Of a DNA stretch of 43,197 nucleotides, positions 1 to 7,122 are shown in pieces (the first letter of the stretch is position 1; each line of letters starts with the position of its first letter). The notes beneath the pieces are model-generated. The model had not been told where the DNA came from. It ran no database searches and was given only the letters and a program-made list of their open reading frames with translations. Source of the stretch: Laspinema sp. D2d (GTDB lineage: Bacteria; Cyanobacteriota; Cyanobacteriia; Cyanobacteriales; Laspinemataceae); the NCBI RefSeq assembly GCF_025370755.1, contig NZ_JAMXFC010000046.1, positions 1 through 43,197 of the forward strand, written 5' to 3'. The position numbers and the translations under genes were made by a program.

Positions 1-269
1 TTAACGACTTCGGATGCCAATTCTTGGTGAGTCCATTCATTGATTGGCCGCTGACTTTGTGAGGGATGTTCACAGGCCACTGCCACAATTTGGACAATAT
101 CATCTACCGTAAATCTGGCGGGCTTACCGGAACGAGGTTGATCACTTAAAATATCTACAATCAGTTGAATTAATTTTTGATCGCTAGTTGCGGAGGTTTC
201 GGCGGACGCTAGAGTAGCTGAGGCATCAGCCCATCGTGCCCGCCACATCCGCACTTGATTCCCGTTAAT
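1..269 (-). pseudogene. IS630-family transposase, downstream fragment, cut by the window edge and by an IS insertion
   Basis: The minus strand reads openly from 269 to the window edge and encodes the helix-turn-helix/linker part of an IS630-type transposase. Seen: NGNQVRMWRARW, then RSGKPARFTVDDI and RPINEWTHQELA, the usual order in this family. Its upstream part lies at 1408-1578. Removing the IS5-type element and one TA copy rejoins the two pieces in frame, giving RLEI-INGNQVRMW. The gene is therefore broken by a clean insertion and not otherwise decayed in the visible part. The catalytic DDE domain would lie beyond position 1 and cannot be assessed. Confidence 0.85.
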
Positions 270-271
270 TA

Positions 272-286
272 GACATCTCCAAAAAT
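272..286 (+). repeat. Left terminal inverted repeat of the IS5-type element
   Basis: GACATCTCCAAAAAT pairs with the right end at 1393-1407 with one mismatch. A TATAAT box at 299-304 just inside this end could drive the transposase gene, but I see no convincing -35 box. Confidence 0.85.
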
Positions 287-331
287 TACAAGACCTGCTA
301 TAATAAGAGTGACTTGTATTTTTGTCCTGCC

Positions 332-1231
332 ATGAGCGTCATTCTAAAATATATTGAAGAACACCCCGATTTAACCCCGAGACTTATAGGAATAACTTAT
401 AAGCAGTTCCAAGATTTGTGGAGGGAAGCGGACATTGTACACCTCCAAAAAAAAGCGGAGGCCGAGCGGTTAAAAACCACCAAGAATGTCAAAAGGGCAG
501 GCCGGAAAATCACGTTACCGATTCAAGAACAAATTCTTCTAACTTTGTTGTATCTTTACCAATATCCTTCCTTTTTGTATGTGGGGGCTCAATTTGGAGT
601 TTGTGAATCTACAGCTAACACCATTTTTCGGTATTGGTTACCAATTTTAACTGAGTTATTACCCCCCAGTATTTTAGAAAAAGTCAAAAAAAAAGTGGGA
701 GACGAAGAAGTAGTTAAAGAAATACTCACTCTTCATGAGTTAACAGTAGATAGCACTGAACAGCCCATAGAACGGCCAACTGACAACGAAGAGCAAAAAG
801 AGTATTTTTCAGGAAAAAAGAAAAATCATACTCTTAAAAACCAGTTAATTGTCCTCCCCAAAGGTGAAGATATTGTGGATATAAAAATCGGAGAAAAAGG
901 ACCCGTTAGTGATATCAAAATATTTAAGGAGCAGCAAAAAAAGTTTGACCCTAATCAAAAGTTTAAAGGGGACAAAGCTTATGTGGGAGGAGTCCAAATC
1001 TCTACTCCTCATAAAAAGCCTAAAAATCAAGAACTAAGTCTTGAACAAAAAGAAGAAAATAAAGTCTTGGGAGCTAACCGAATCTTTGTAGAACATTTAA
1101 TTAGAAGACTAAAAAACTTTCGGATTGCTGCCGAAAGATTTAGGCTTATACGCTCAAATTACGAGTCGATAATTTCCACCGTGTGTGTGTGGTTTGGTAA
1201 GATGACGAATAGGAGCCTTAATTTTACCTAA
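332..1231 (+). CDS. IS5-family DDE transposase
   Basis: 299 residues from the ATG at 332; an in-frame TTG at 314 is possible but has nothing in its favour. It cuts and joins the ends of the surrounding element. An N-terminal helix-turn-helix region (about residues 60-105) precedes a DDE_Tnp_4/HARBI1-like catalytic domain. The three acidic residues can be placed: D in LTVDSTEQPIERP, D in FKGDKAYVGG, and E in NRIFVEHLIRRLKNFR. The frame is intact and full length for the family, so the enzyme may be active. The gene is lysine- and A/T-rich compared with its neighbours, as expected of a recent arrival. Confidence 0.9.
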   Translation: MSVILKYIEEHPDLTPRLIGITYKQFQDLWREADIVHLQKKAEAERLKTTKNVKRAGRKITLPIQEQILLTLLYLYQYPSFLYVGAQFGVCESTANTIFRYWLPILTELLPPSILEKVKKKVGDEEVVKEILTLHELTVDSTEQPIERPTDNEEQKEYFSGKKKNHTLKNQLIVLPKGEDIVDIKIGEKGPVSDIKIFKEQQKKFDPNQKFKGDKAYVGGVQISTPHKKPKNQELSLEQKEENKVLGANRIFVEHLIRRLKNFRIAAERFRLIRSNYESIISTVCVWFGKMTNRSLNFT

Positions 1232-1392
1232 TTAAAACTTAGAAGTTCTCAACTGCATATACCGACTAATAAGCGAGAAGGATTTGGTAATTTTCAGCTC
1301 AAATCTCCTTAAAACCCTATATTCTCGTCAAAATTAAATGCAGATGAAAAGTAACCCCTAATCCTAGAATCATTGCCAGCTAATATTTTAGG

Positions 1393-1407
1393 ATTTTTGG
1401 AGACGTC
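1393..1407 (-). repeat. Right terminal inverted repeat of the IS5-type element
   Basis: Read on the minus strand this is GACGTCTCCAAAAAT, matching the left end at 14 of 15 positions. The flanking TA at 1408-1409 is the target duplication. About 160 bp between the transposase stop and this end hold no gene. Confidence 0.85.
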
Positions 1408-1578
1408 TATTTCCAACCGATTGGAGATTTCGGTATTATTGATTCCATCAGCAGCCAACAAGACTAACTTGGCTCTTTCTACTAACCGATGGGGATTAGT
1501 TGCCTTGCGCGATATTTGTTCTAATAACTGATGCTGCCTGTCCGATACTGTACAGACTTTAGCTTTTGGAGTAGGCAT
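1408..1578 (-). pseudogene. IS630-family transposase, N-terminal fragment
   Basis: The ATG at 1578 starts MPTPKAKV, followed by the typical opening of an IS630 transposase, including RLVERAKLVLLAADG and a first helix-turn-helix ending in EISNRLEI. The reading frame then enters the IS5-type element and stops there. It belongs with the fragment at 1-269. The interrupted gene can no longer make a full transposase, although this piece could still be translated as a short DNA-binding peptide (inference). Confidence 0.85.
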
Positions 1579-2554
1579 GATTGATTACGTCGAGATAGAA
1601 GCGTGAGGCGAGGGCCCTGATAGGGGTCCCTCTGCCTCTTCGTCTCATTATAGCTGATTATCTTCTTTTGCACATCTGCACTAGAGTGACAGAAGAGGGC
1701 TATTCATTCCTCTGACTTCCCCCTTCTTAAGGAGGACGGGAGGGGGATCTAAGAGGGACGGCTGCACCCTTGCACCCTTGCACCCTTGCACCCTTGCACC
1801 CTTGCACCCTTGCACCCTTGCACCCAATCCCCCTCAGCAGCGATCGCGGGTTTGGGTGGGATTGTGATCGCGTGGGTACGTTCAGGTACGGGTGAGTGGC
1901 CCCTGAGCCTGGACCCCATTAACTTGAGGAGAAAGACAAGGCGATGCCTTGTTATAAAACAGTATTGAATGTTCCAGTCGATCATTCGGATTTCCCTGAC
2001 TCCGGTTATCGGTTGGGAGGCAGCCGTACTGATCATTCCGCCCAATATTTCACTCCAGAGTAACATCTATTCACTAGGAGAACGGGTGAATCGTTGATCT
2101 ATCTCAAGAGTGAGATATTTTATCTATCTCATGTAGCATTCCCAATTTTCTCTTTTAAAATGCGTGATTAGCTTACGGGAGAACTAAGCCAATTAAATGT
2201 AACCTTAGAAAGATGAAAAGTATCTCCCTATTAGATAGGATTAGAGCATAAGTTACTCCAATCTGGTTCACGAATTTAGAGGTATCCCATGTAAATCATC
2301 TAACTCTTGATGATACCTAGTAAAAAAGTGGTGAATTACCACCCTTTCCCCGGAAAATTTTCCGATTTTTATCTGCCCGTGTTAGCGGTGTAATATTCCA
2401 AGCAGCACTGATAATTCATTGAGCAGGGATAAAGAATCGATAAAGAAACGAGGGATTGCATCACGTTAGTTCCAGATTTTTTCCAAAATTGGTGGAAACT
2501 TCCACTGTTTTTTCCATTAATAAGAAAGTTCAAGCAAGAAAACAAAGAGGTTTT
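1579..2554. other. Gene-free stretch beside the IS630 copy
   Basis: No convincing gene on either strand. It holds the outer end of the IS630 copy (boundary not resolved), the octamer tandem repeat at 1763-1825, an HIP1 octamer at 1840-1847, and a small hairpin, GTGGT-N5-ACCAC at 2328-2342, which on the minus strand is followed by six T and looks like a weak terminator. The long open frames here are repeat translations or shadows. Confidence 0.5.
1763..1825 (+). repeat. Tandem octamer repeat, unit TGCACCCT, about 7.9 copies
   Basis: Seven perfect copies plus seven bases of an eighth follow one another without interruption. Short tandem repeats of this kind occur between cyanobacterial genes. 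The unit length is not a multiple of three, so open frames through it are chance. Copy number would be expected to vary by strand slippage. Confidence 0.95.
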
Positions 2555-2827
2555 ATGAGCGAGTACAAGAGTATTGACAAAAGACGGACTGCTAATCCAG
2601 GCGATCGCATTGCCGATGAAGAGCAAACCATTGAAGAAAAAGCTAAACAACTGGCGGTAGATTCTCCCGATATTACCGGAGACCATATTCAGGTTCCTAC
2701 CTATTTTATCGTGGAAGATGAAGAGGGGAATCAGGAAGCCCTTCATCATGTCAAAGATGCAGAAGAAATTTCTGATGTCATTCGACAAGCACGAACCGAT
2801 GATGATGGGAATCGGAAGTGGTGGTAA
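2555..2827 (+). CDS. Small acidic conserved-looking protein of unknown function
   Basis: 90 residues from ATG 2555, preceded by AAAGAGG at a normal ribosome-binding distance; the frame is open further upstream, but that part has no comparable start signal. The protein is soluble, highly charged and acidic, rich in D and E, with no signal peptide or membrane segment. Visible stretches include EEQTIEEKAKQLAVDSPDI, PTYFIVEDEEGNQEALHHV and a C-terminal WW. I do not recognise a named domain. The gene stands alone between the IS region and a hairpin-rich spacer, and its own HIP1 site suggests long residence in the genome. Coding status is likely from start-site quality and composition; function is unknown. 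Confidence 0.7.
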   Translation: MSEYKSIDKRRTANPGDRIADEEQTIEEKAKQLAVDSPDITGDHIQVPTYFIVEDEEGNQEALHHVKDAEEISDVIRQARTDDDGNRKWW

Positions 2828-2855
2828 ACTGATTGGATTCTAAAACTAGGATATT

Positions 2856-3147
2856 TTCAGCATTCCTGCTGAACACCAGACGTACCTGAATGGTACCTCT
2901 GGTGAGGTATCTCTTCTAACAGAGGAGATGAATAATCTTTAAAGTCCAAATCAGCGCTTTGCTCCCTTACTTCCATCCACAAAATATCGTATTCTCCCTT
3001 CGTCTCAAGAGGGGAGAGTTAGGAAGGAGGTTCGGGAAAACTCCTTCCTTCCAACCCTATTTCTTGGGGAGGTAACCCGATCGCGATGTAGGAGGAGCAG
3101 TCTCTATACTGCTCCTCCTCTCAACGGAGAGGGATAACTCCTACATC
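2856..3147. other. Hairpin-rich intergenic region
   Basis: At least four strong stem-loops follow one another. 2856-2873 is TTCAGCA with a 4-base loop and its perfect complement. 2875-2903 has 12-bp arms with one mismatch and a 5-base loop. 3021-3049 has perfect 9-bp arms. 3090-3119 has perfect 11-bp arms AGGAGGAGCAG and an 8-base loop. A fifth pairing, GATGTAGGAG at 3085-3094 with its complement at 3138-3147, overlaps the last stem and would exclude it. The first two may end transcription of the gene ending at 2827, although no clear T-run follows. No gene is visible here. Confidence 0.55.
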
Positions 3148-3196
3148 ATGGAGATTCCTTCTCAAGAATCAGAAAATTGTGCCTCGGGAACTCTTT

Positions 3197-3592
3197 TTAA
3201 GTCATCACTTCTTCATTGCTACAGTAATCCGGACATTCTGTCGCTTCTGTACGAAGAACTTTATCCGGTTGGACGGCACATTTTAGATAAGGATTATTTT
3301 TAAAATATTTACAATTAGTACAGGGTAATTGGCTCACGGGTGGTAAGTTAGAGAGGCGACTCCGGACTGACTTCCAAAAATTAAAATGCATAACAAATAG
3401 CACAACCCAGACGACTGCGGCAAAGGAAAGCGGCACTAATAACAAGTCGCCGGTAGAAAAGCTTTGCTGGGGTCTCATGGGAGACTGATAGGCTGGAATT
3501 TCTATTTGTTCTGAAGCCTTGAGCTCCTGCGACCCTACGCGAGAGAGGGTGACGCGAGTTGGGGTGTCCTGATAGTTTGAAATCTGATTCAT
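3197..3592 (-). CDS. Membrane protein with C-terminal four-cysteine motif, unknown function
   Basis: 131 residues. A polar N-terminal half (about 1-45) is followed by one membrane helix (about 48-70, rich in L, V, A and F) and a cytoplasmic- or surface-facing tail. The tail carries CTNCKYF, then KCAVQP and ECPDY, so four cysteines in a C-x2-C ... C ... C layout that could bind a metal. I do not know a named family. A similar cysteine layout recurs in the membrane protein at 40130-40492. The gene stands alone and no good Shine-Dalgarno precedes its ATG, which is common in cyanobacteria. Confidence 0.7.
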   Translation of the reverse strand: MNQISNYQDTPTRVTLSRVGSQELKASEQIEIPAYQSPMRPQQSFSTGDLLLVPLSFAAVVWVVLFVMHFNFWKSVRSRLSNLPPVSQLPCTNCKYFKNNPYLKCAVQPDKVLRTEATECPDYCSNEEVMT

Positions 3593-4390
3593 CTTTTTTA
3601 ACTCTGTATGTTTAGGAGGGTTTAGGCAAATATATCTGTCTTGAAACCTTTAAGAAAATTTTTTCTAAAAGCCAGCGGATCTCTAGCTAGGGACTCTCCG
3701 GATGGGTTCGGGAAGAGTCTAGCCAATTTCACAGAAATGAGGGACAAGAGTGGGATTCACTCTCACCCCTAAATTCTTCCCCTGAGTCCCCTTGCTCTCC
3801 ATCTTGTAGGGCTTTAGTTTCCCTAAACTTCACCTTTTTGTCACCAATTCTTTCTCTCAGGTAATCCTTCCAGAAAACTGGGATGCTGATTGGGCGTAAG
3901 GGGATTTAGGAGAATCCTTGATGGACTTCATCCCAAGGATAACGCGATCAAGACTTATAAAAAAGAAAGCGCGTTCACTGGGTTAATCAAAATATAACTC
4001 AGGAACAAATCCGCTGATCTCTTTCTCTGGTTGGGTTTATCTCTTCCTCTCAATATACCCCTAGACTGAAGTTGAGTTTTTAGCCGATCGCCGGAATTTT
4101 TATGCGATTAAATTGAGGAGATAATTTACCCGATAGATTCCTCGAACTCCCCTTAATCTGAGTGTCTTTTAAGGTAAAGCTAATGAGCAATTTAATACCT
4201 GGACTGGGATAACATTCCGATAAATTTCTCTAGGGGTTTGTAGGGGATACCGGGAAAGTTGAGCCGATCGCCCCAGGAGTAATGTTGTGGGGACTTGACC
4301 TGGGTACAGGGGGTCAACTGCCTCACCGAACTTGTATTCTCGTAGTTTATCCCGAGGGTCAACCGCCAGAATCCCTCTGAGGATAGATTT
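3593..4390. other. Long gene-free spacer with small hairpins
   Basis: About 800 bases without a supportable gene. GACTCT at 3692-3697 pairs with AGAGTC at 3714-3719 inside a larger imperfect stem, and AGAGTG/CACTCT arms at 3747-3763 form a second hairpin. These lie upstream of the minus-strand gene at 3197-3592, so they could be in its leader. No riboswitch class or known small RNA was recognised. Confidence 0.45.
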
Positions 4391-4411
4391 AAAACCCCTC
4401 TTCCCAGAGGT
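4391..4411 (-). terminator. Possible intrinsic terminator after dgcN
   Basis: On the minus strand CCTCT-GGGA-AGAGG forms a short stem, extended by GG and followed by TTTT. It lies about 30 bases past the dgcN stop. The stem is short, so efficiency is uncertain. Confidence 0.4.
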
Positions 4412-4439
4412 AGTAGGGGAGGGATATTTTTCCCGGGAA

Positions 4440-5486
4440 TTAGGGGGCTAAAATGGCATTGAGCAATTTCTCGGGTCCGAACCGCACCGGATCCGTGCAA
4501 GGGAGTCCGGTTTCGGCTTCAATTTGCTGAATCGTCTTGCGGGAAGCTGCCTCATCCAAATCCCGAGAATTGAGGGCGACTGCTACCACCCGGGAGGGAG
4601 TCAAAGCCCCCGCCGCACTCGCCACTTGTTCATACAAGGCGATCGCCTCCGGCAATCCGGGAATCGGCACATGGGGATGATTTTTAATGTGAGTTTGTCC
4701 CGCCCGATGCACTAAAACTAAGTGAGTTGGCTGACTGCCCCGCAACAGGGGTAAAGTCGCCGTAGAACCGGGATGAAACAAAGACCCCTGTCCCTCGACT
4801 AAAATCAAGTCACAATCTGTTGCACATTGCATCACCGCTTGTTCCACCGCCCCAGCGGCAAAGTCTACACGCACCGCATCCAGGGCGACCCCGGTACCGG
4901 CAATCATCAACCCCGCTTGACCCGTTGCCACAAATTGCGACTGCAACCCCCGCTGTTGGGCGAGGCGATGAATTTCCAAACAAGTAGACATTTTCCCGAT
5001 CGCCATATCGGTTCCCACGGTCAATACTCGGGGACAAGTCAGTTGTCGCGCCTGAGCACTACCGATTTTGAGTCCTGTGGGTTCTTGTCGGACATCCCAA
5101 ATCCACTGTCCTTCCCGCAACGGAAATGGCAGTTCTGGATGATGATTTAACGGGGTATGCAACCCATTCACAATGGATAATCCCGCCGAAACAGCAAGAC
5201 GGAGTTCCTCAACCCACTCCGCAGGAACCGCACCTCCAGGGGGTGCAATTCCGATCGCCAGGACATCCGGATTCATGGCGAGGGCAGCATCCACCGAGGC
5301 AACAATGGGCACATCCCGGGCAATTCCCGTAAGTTCTTGTAGCGACTGTCCCGCAGATTCGCGATCGATGACGGCAACCATATTGCCTTCGCTGTATCTC
5401 AACAAGGTTAACCCGGTTTTGCCAATCGAGCCTAGAATGCCTTGATGTTGCAGAATGGCGACGCGATGATTAGCTGTGATACGCAC
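4440..5486 (-). CDS. dgcN: DUF1611 family protein, DgcN-like N-acyltransferase
   Basis: 348 residues, full length for DUF1611. In marine bacteria DgcN is reported to acetylate D-glutamate, and DgcA then racemises the product (established for that pair; transfer here is inference). Seen: an N-terminal Rossmann-like half with IGKTGLTLLRY and VLAIGIAPPGG, then a P-loop-like GTDMAIGKMS at 158-167 in the C-terminal half and VEGQGSLFHPG. The start overlaps the end of the upstream epimerase gene by 17 bp, so the two are likely translationally coupled. The annotation 'NAD-dependent epimerase/dehydratase' sometimes given to this family is not supported by the domain content. No glutamate dehydrogenase or deacetylase neighbours are present. 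Confidence 0.75.
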   Translation of the reverse strand: MRITANHRVAILQHQGILGSIGKTGLTLLRYSEGNMVAVIDRESAGQSLQELTGIARDVPIVASVDAALAMNPDVLAIGIAPPGGAVPAEWVEELRLAVSAGLSIVNGLHTPLNHHPELPFPLREGQWIWDVRQEPTGLKIGSAQARQLTCPRVLTVGTDMAIGKMSTCLEIHRLAQQRGLQSQFVATGQAGLMIAGTGVALDAVRVDFAAGAVEQAVMQCATDCDLILVEGQGSLFHPGSTATLPLLRGSQPTHLVLVHRAGQTHIKNHPHVPIPGLPEAIALYEQVASAAGALTPSRVVAVALNSRDLDEAASRKTIQQIEAETGLPCTDPVRFGPEKLLNAILAP

Positions 5487-6573
5487 GGCGTTGTACTCCT
5501 AAACCCGGTAGATTATTCGGCAGCAACCGTCCTTCTTGGACGATCGCCCCCGTAAACGGATCGTCAATTAAATTCAGATGACTATCTAAATCCAGATAAT
5601 CCGCTAAAGGTGAGAGGTGAGACAGGGCAGTATTTGCCACCACACTATCGGAATAACACCCAAACATCACCTGCAATCCGCAGGCATTGGCGGTGTGAAT
5701 CATCCGCATGGCTTCTGTTAATCCCCCACATTTCATTAGTTTAATATTAATTCCATGAACGCGATCGGCTAAGGGGATAATATCAGCCCGGGTAAAGCAG
5801 CTTTCATCCACAAAAATCGGTAACGGAGATTCCCGATAGAGATGCTGTAATTCCTCTTGTGCTGCCACTGGGAGGGGTTGTTCTAAATAATTAACCCCGC
5901 GATCGCTCAACCAGTGACTCATAGTGATTGCGTCTTCTAGGGTCCATCCGCCATTGGCATCAACGCTAAACCCTGAACCGGGTGGGGCTTCCTCTTGGAC
6001 CACCAAGAACATAGCGCGATCGGCAGCAATTCCAGCAGGATTGCCCAATTTCACCTTAATCGCACAACCTTGGGTGGAGGGGATTGCCTCAGTTTCCAGA
6101 CTGTCTGAGTCTAAATTAAACCAATGTCGGACCCGGGTTCGGGCCGCCTCTGGACTACTAATGCCAATGGTGAGGGAAGTAGGGACAATTCGATTGCGAT
6201 CGAGTCCCCACAATTGCCATAAAGGGAGTCCGACTTTTTTCCCTAACCAATCCTGTAACGCCGTATCTAAAGCGGCTTGGGCAGCAGAGGGAAAGTTACC
6301 CTCGGTTGTGAGAGTCTTCAAAAACCCTTCTATTTCCTGGCGATCGAGGGGACTAAACCTTTCCAATTGTGGGGCAATAGTCTGTAATGCGGCCACAATT
6401 TCCGGCGTGGTTTGAGGCGTTCCCCCAGCAGAAAACGGCGATGCTTCCCCCCATCCCGTTATCCCTTCAGCTTCTACTTTAACTAAAACATTCGTACTTT
6501 GAGCGGTCGTTCCGCGACTAATTGTTAGGGCAAATCGTTTATGAACTGTAAAAGTTTCAATCTGAATTTTCAT
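5470..6573 (-). CDS. dgcA: Enolase-superfamily dipeptide epimerase / N-acyl-glutamate racemase, DgcA-like
   Basis: 367 residues, full length for the muconate-lactonising branch of the enolase superfamily. An N-terminal capping domain (about 1-125) precedes a TIM-barrel domain. The catalytic set is visible: K173 and K175 in IKVKLG, metal ligands D205 (DANGGW), E231 (YLEQPL) and D256 (VDESC), and K278 in INIKLMKCGG. Such enzymes epimerise L-Ala-D/L-Glu, and when paired with DgcN they racemise N-acetyl-D-glutamate. The context, a 17-bp overlap with the dgcN-like gene, favours a D-glutamate or murein-peptide salvage role. Substrate choice cannot be read from sequence by eye. Confidence 0.8.
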   Translation of the reverse strand: MKIQIETFTVHKRFALTISRGTTAQSTNVLVKVEAEGITGWGEASPFSAGGTPQTTPEIVAALQTIAPQLERFSPLDRQEIEGFLKTLTTEGNFPSAAQAALDTALQDWLGKKVGLPLWQLWGLDRNRIVPTSLTIGISSPEAARTRVRHWFNLDSDSLETEAIPSTQGCAIKVKLGNPAGIAADRAMFLVVQEEAPPGSGFSVDANGGWTLEDAITMSHWLSDRGVNYLEQPLPVAAQEELQHLYRESPLPIFVDESCFTRADIIPLADRVHGINIKLMKCGGLTEAMRMIHTANACGLQVMFGCYSDSVVANTALSHLSPLADYLDLDSHLNLIDDPFTGAIVQEGRLLPNNLPGLGVQRRAYHS

Positions 6574-6735
6574 AAGTGTTTAGTCACAATTTCATATAAA
6601 ATCTGGTCCTGATAATTCTATAAAAACCCGCAGCGTCAAGGGTGGGGCTATACGGACCGAGCCTCTCCGGCGCGGGCTAATAGATAAACACTACTTTTGA
6701 TAACGCGATTGAGTATCAGTTGGTCTCAATTGTTC

Positions 6736-6898
6736 GTAGTCATGACTTCAGTCGTTTTCAATTGTTCGCAGTAACACCCAATCGGGTTATCAGAAGTCAG
6801 TTTTCTCTTCAGCCTGCGCAGGCAGGCTTTGTCCCTGATTCCGTATAACATCTCCTAGCCTGCGACTGACTGGGGATAACGACTAAAGTCGTGACTAC
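6736..6898. repeat. MITE-like inverted-repeat element
   Basis: GTAGTCATGACTTCAGTCGTT at 6736-6756 is matched in reverse complement at 6878-6898 with 19 of 21 positions identical. The 163-bp unit encloses a second palindrome, AGCCTGC/GCAGGCT at 6813-6830, and a short direct repeat around the left arm. It has no coding capacity. Similar intergenic palindromes are common in cyanobacteria, so it is probably one copy of a dispersed family (inference). Confidence 0.65.
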
Positions 6899-6911
6899 AA
6901 ACTTTCTAATT

Positions 6912-6936
6912 GATTGCGGCTGAAATTACCGCAATC
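6912..6936 (-). terminator. Hairpin over the HLIP stop codon
   Basis: GATTGCGG at 6912-6919 pairs perfectly with CCGCAATC at 6929-6936, with a 9-base loop that contains the stop codon of the HLIP gene. No T-run follows on the minus strand, so it may stabilise the 3' end more than terminate. Confidence 0.35.
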
Positions 6937-7117
6937 CTAACCAGGTAAACAGGTCTTGATGGGTGACGGCTTCGAGTAAGAGCAAGGCGAGAAAAGCAAT
7001 CATAGCAACTCGTCCATTCATGCGTTCTGCATATTCGGTCCATCCAAAAGCCGGTTCAGGTTCGGCGGGTAAATCTTGAACGGGGGGTTGAGTTGGGGTT
7101 ATTTTTGGCTGAGTCAT
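6926..7117 (-). CDS. High-light-inducible protein (one-helix chlorophyll-binding family)
   Basis: 63 residues with one membrane helix (about 33-52). It carries the family signature ERMNGRVAMIAF, whose E, N and R are the conserved chlorophyll-binding/helix-pairing residues of the LHC superfamily. The proline-rich N-terminus (about 1-25) faces the cytoplasm. HLIPs bind chlorophyll and carotenoid and protect photosystem assembly in thylakoids under strong light. The start lies 5 bp after the sdhB stop, so it is almost certainly co-transcribed with sdhB, an unusual partner. A hairpin spans its stop codon. Confidence 0.9.
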   Translation of the reverse strand: MTQPKITPTQPPVQDLPAEPEPAFGWTEYAERMNGRVAMIAFLALLLLEAVTHQDLFTWLGLR

Positions 7118-7122
7118 CGGGG

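Larger units (their letters stand above)
272..1407 (+). mobile_element. Complete IS5-type insertion sequence nested in an IS630 transposase gene
   Basis: The 1136-bp element is bounded by inverted ends: GACATCTCCAAAAAT at 272-286 and, on the other strand, GACGTCTCCAAAAAT at 1393-1407 (14 of 15 match). It is flanked by a TA duplication at 270-271 and 1408-1409. It carries one intact transposase gene. A short TA-type target duplication fits the IS427/IS1031-like branch of IS5 (family knowledge; subgroup is inference). Excision in silico restores the host transposase frame, which confirms the ends. Confidence 0.9.

Noticed and set aside
1763-1825. Octamer tandem array as a CRISPR or protein repeat
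   Set aside because: The units are contiguous without spacers, and the 8-bp length breaks any reading frame, so it is a simple tandem repeat.
2369-2788. 139-codon open frame on the minus strand
   Set aside because: It is antisense to the well-supported gene at 2555-2827 and its protein has no family features.
4192-4500. 102-codon minus-strand frame downstream of dgcN
   Set aside because: It overlaps the end of dgcN in another frame, crosses the likely terminator and shows no protein-like pattern.
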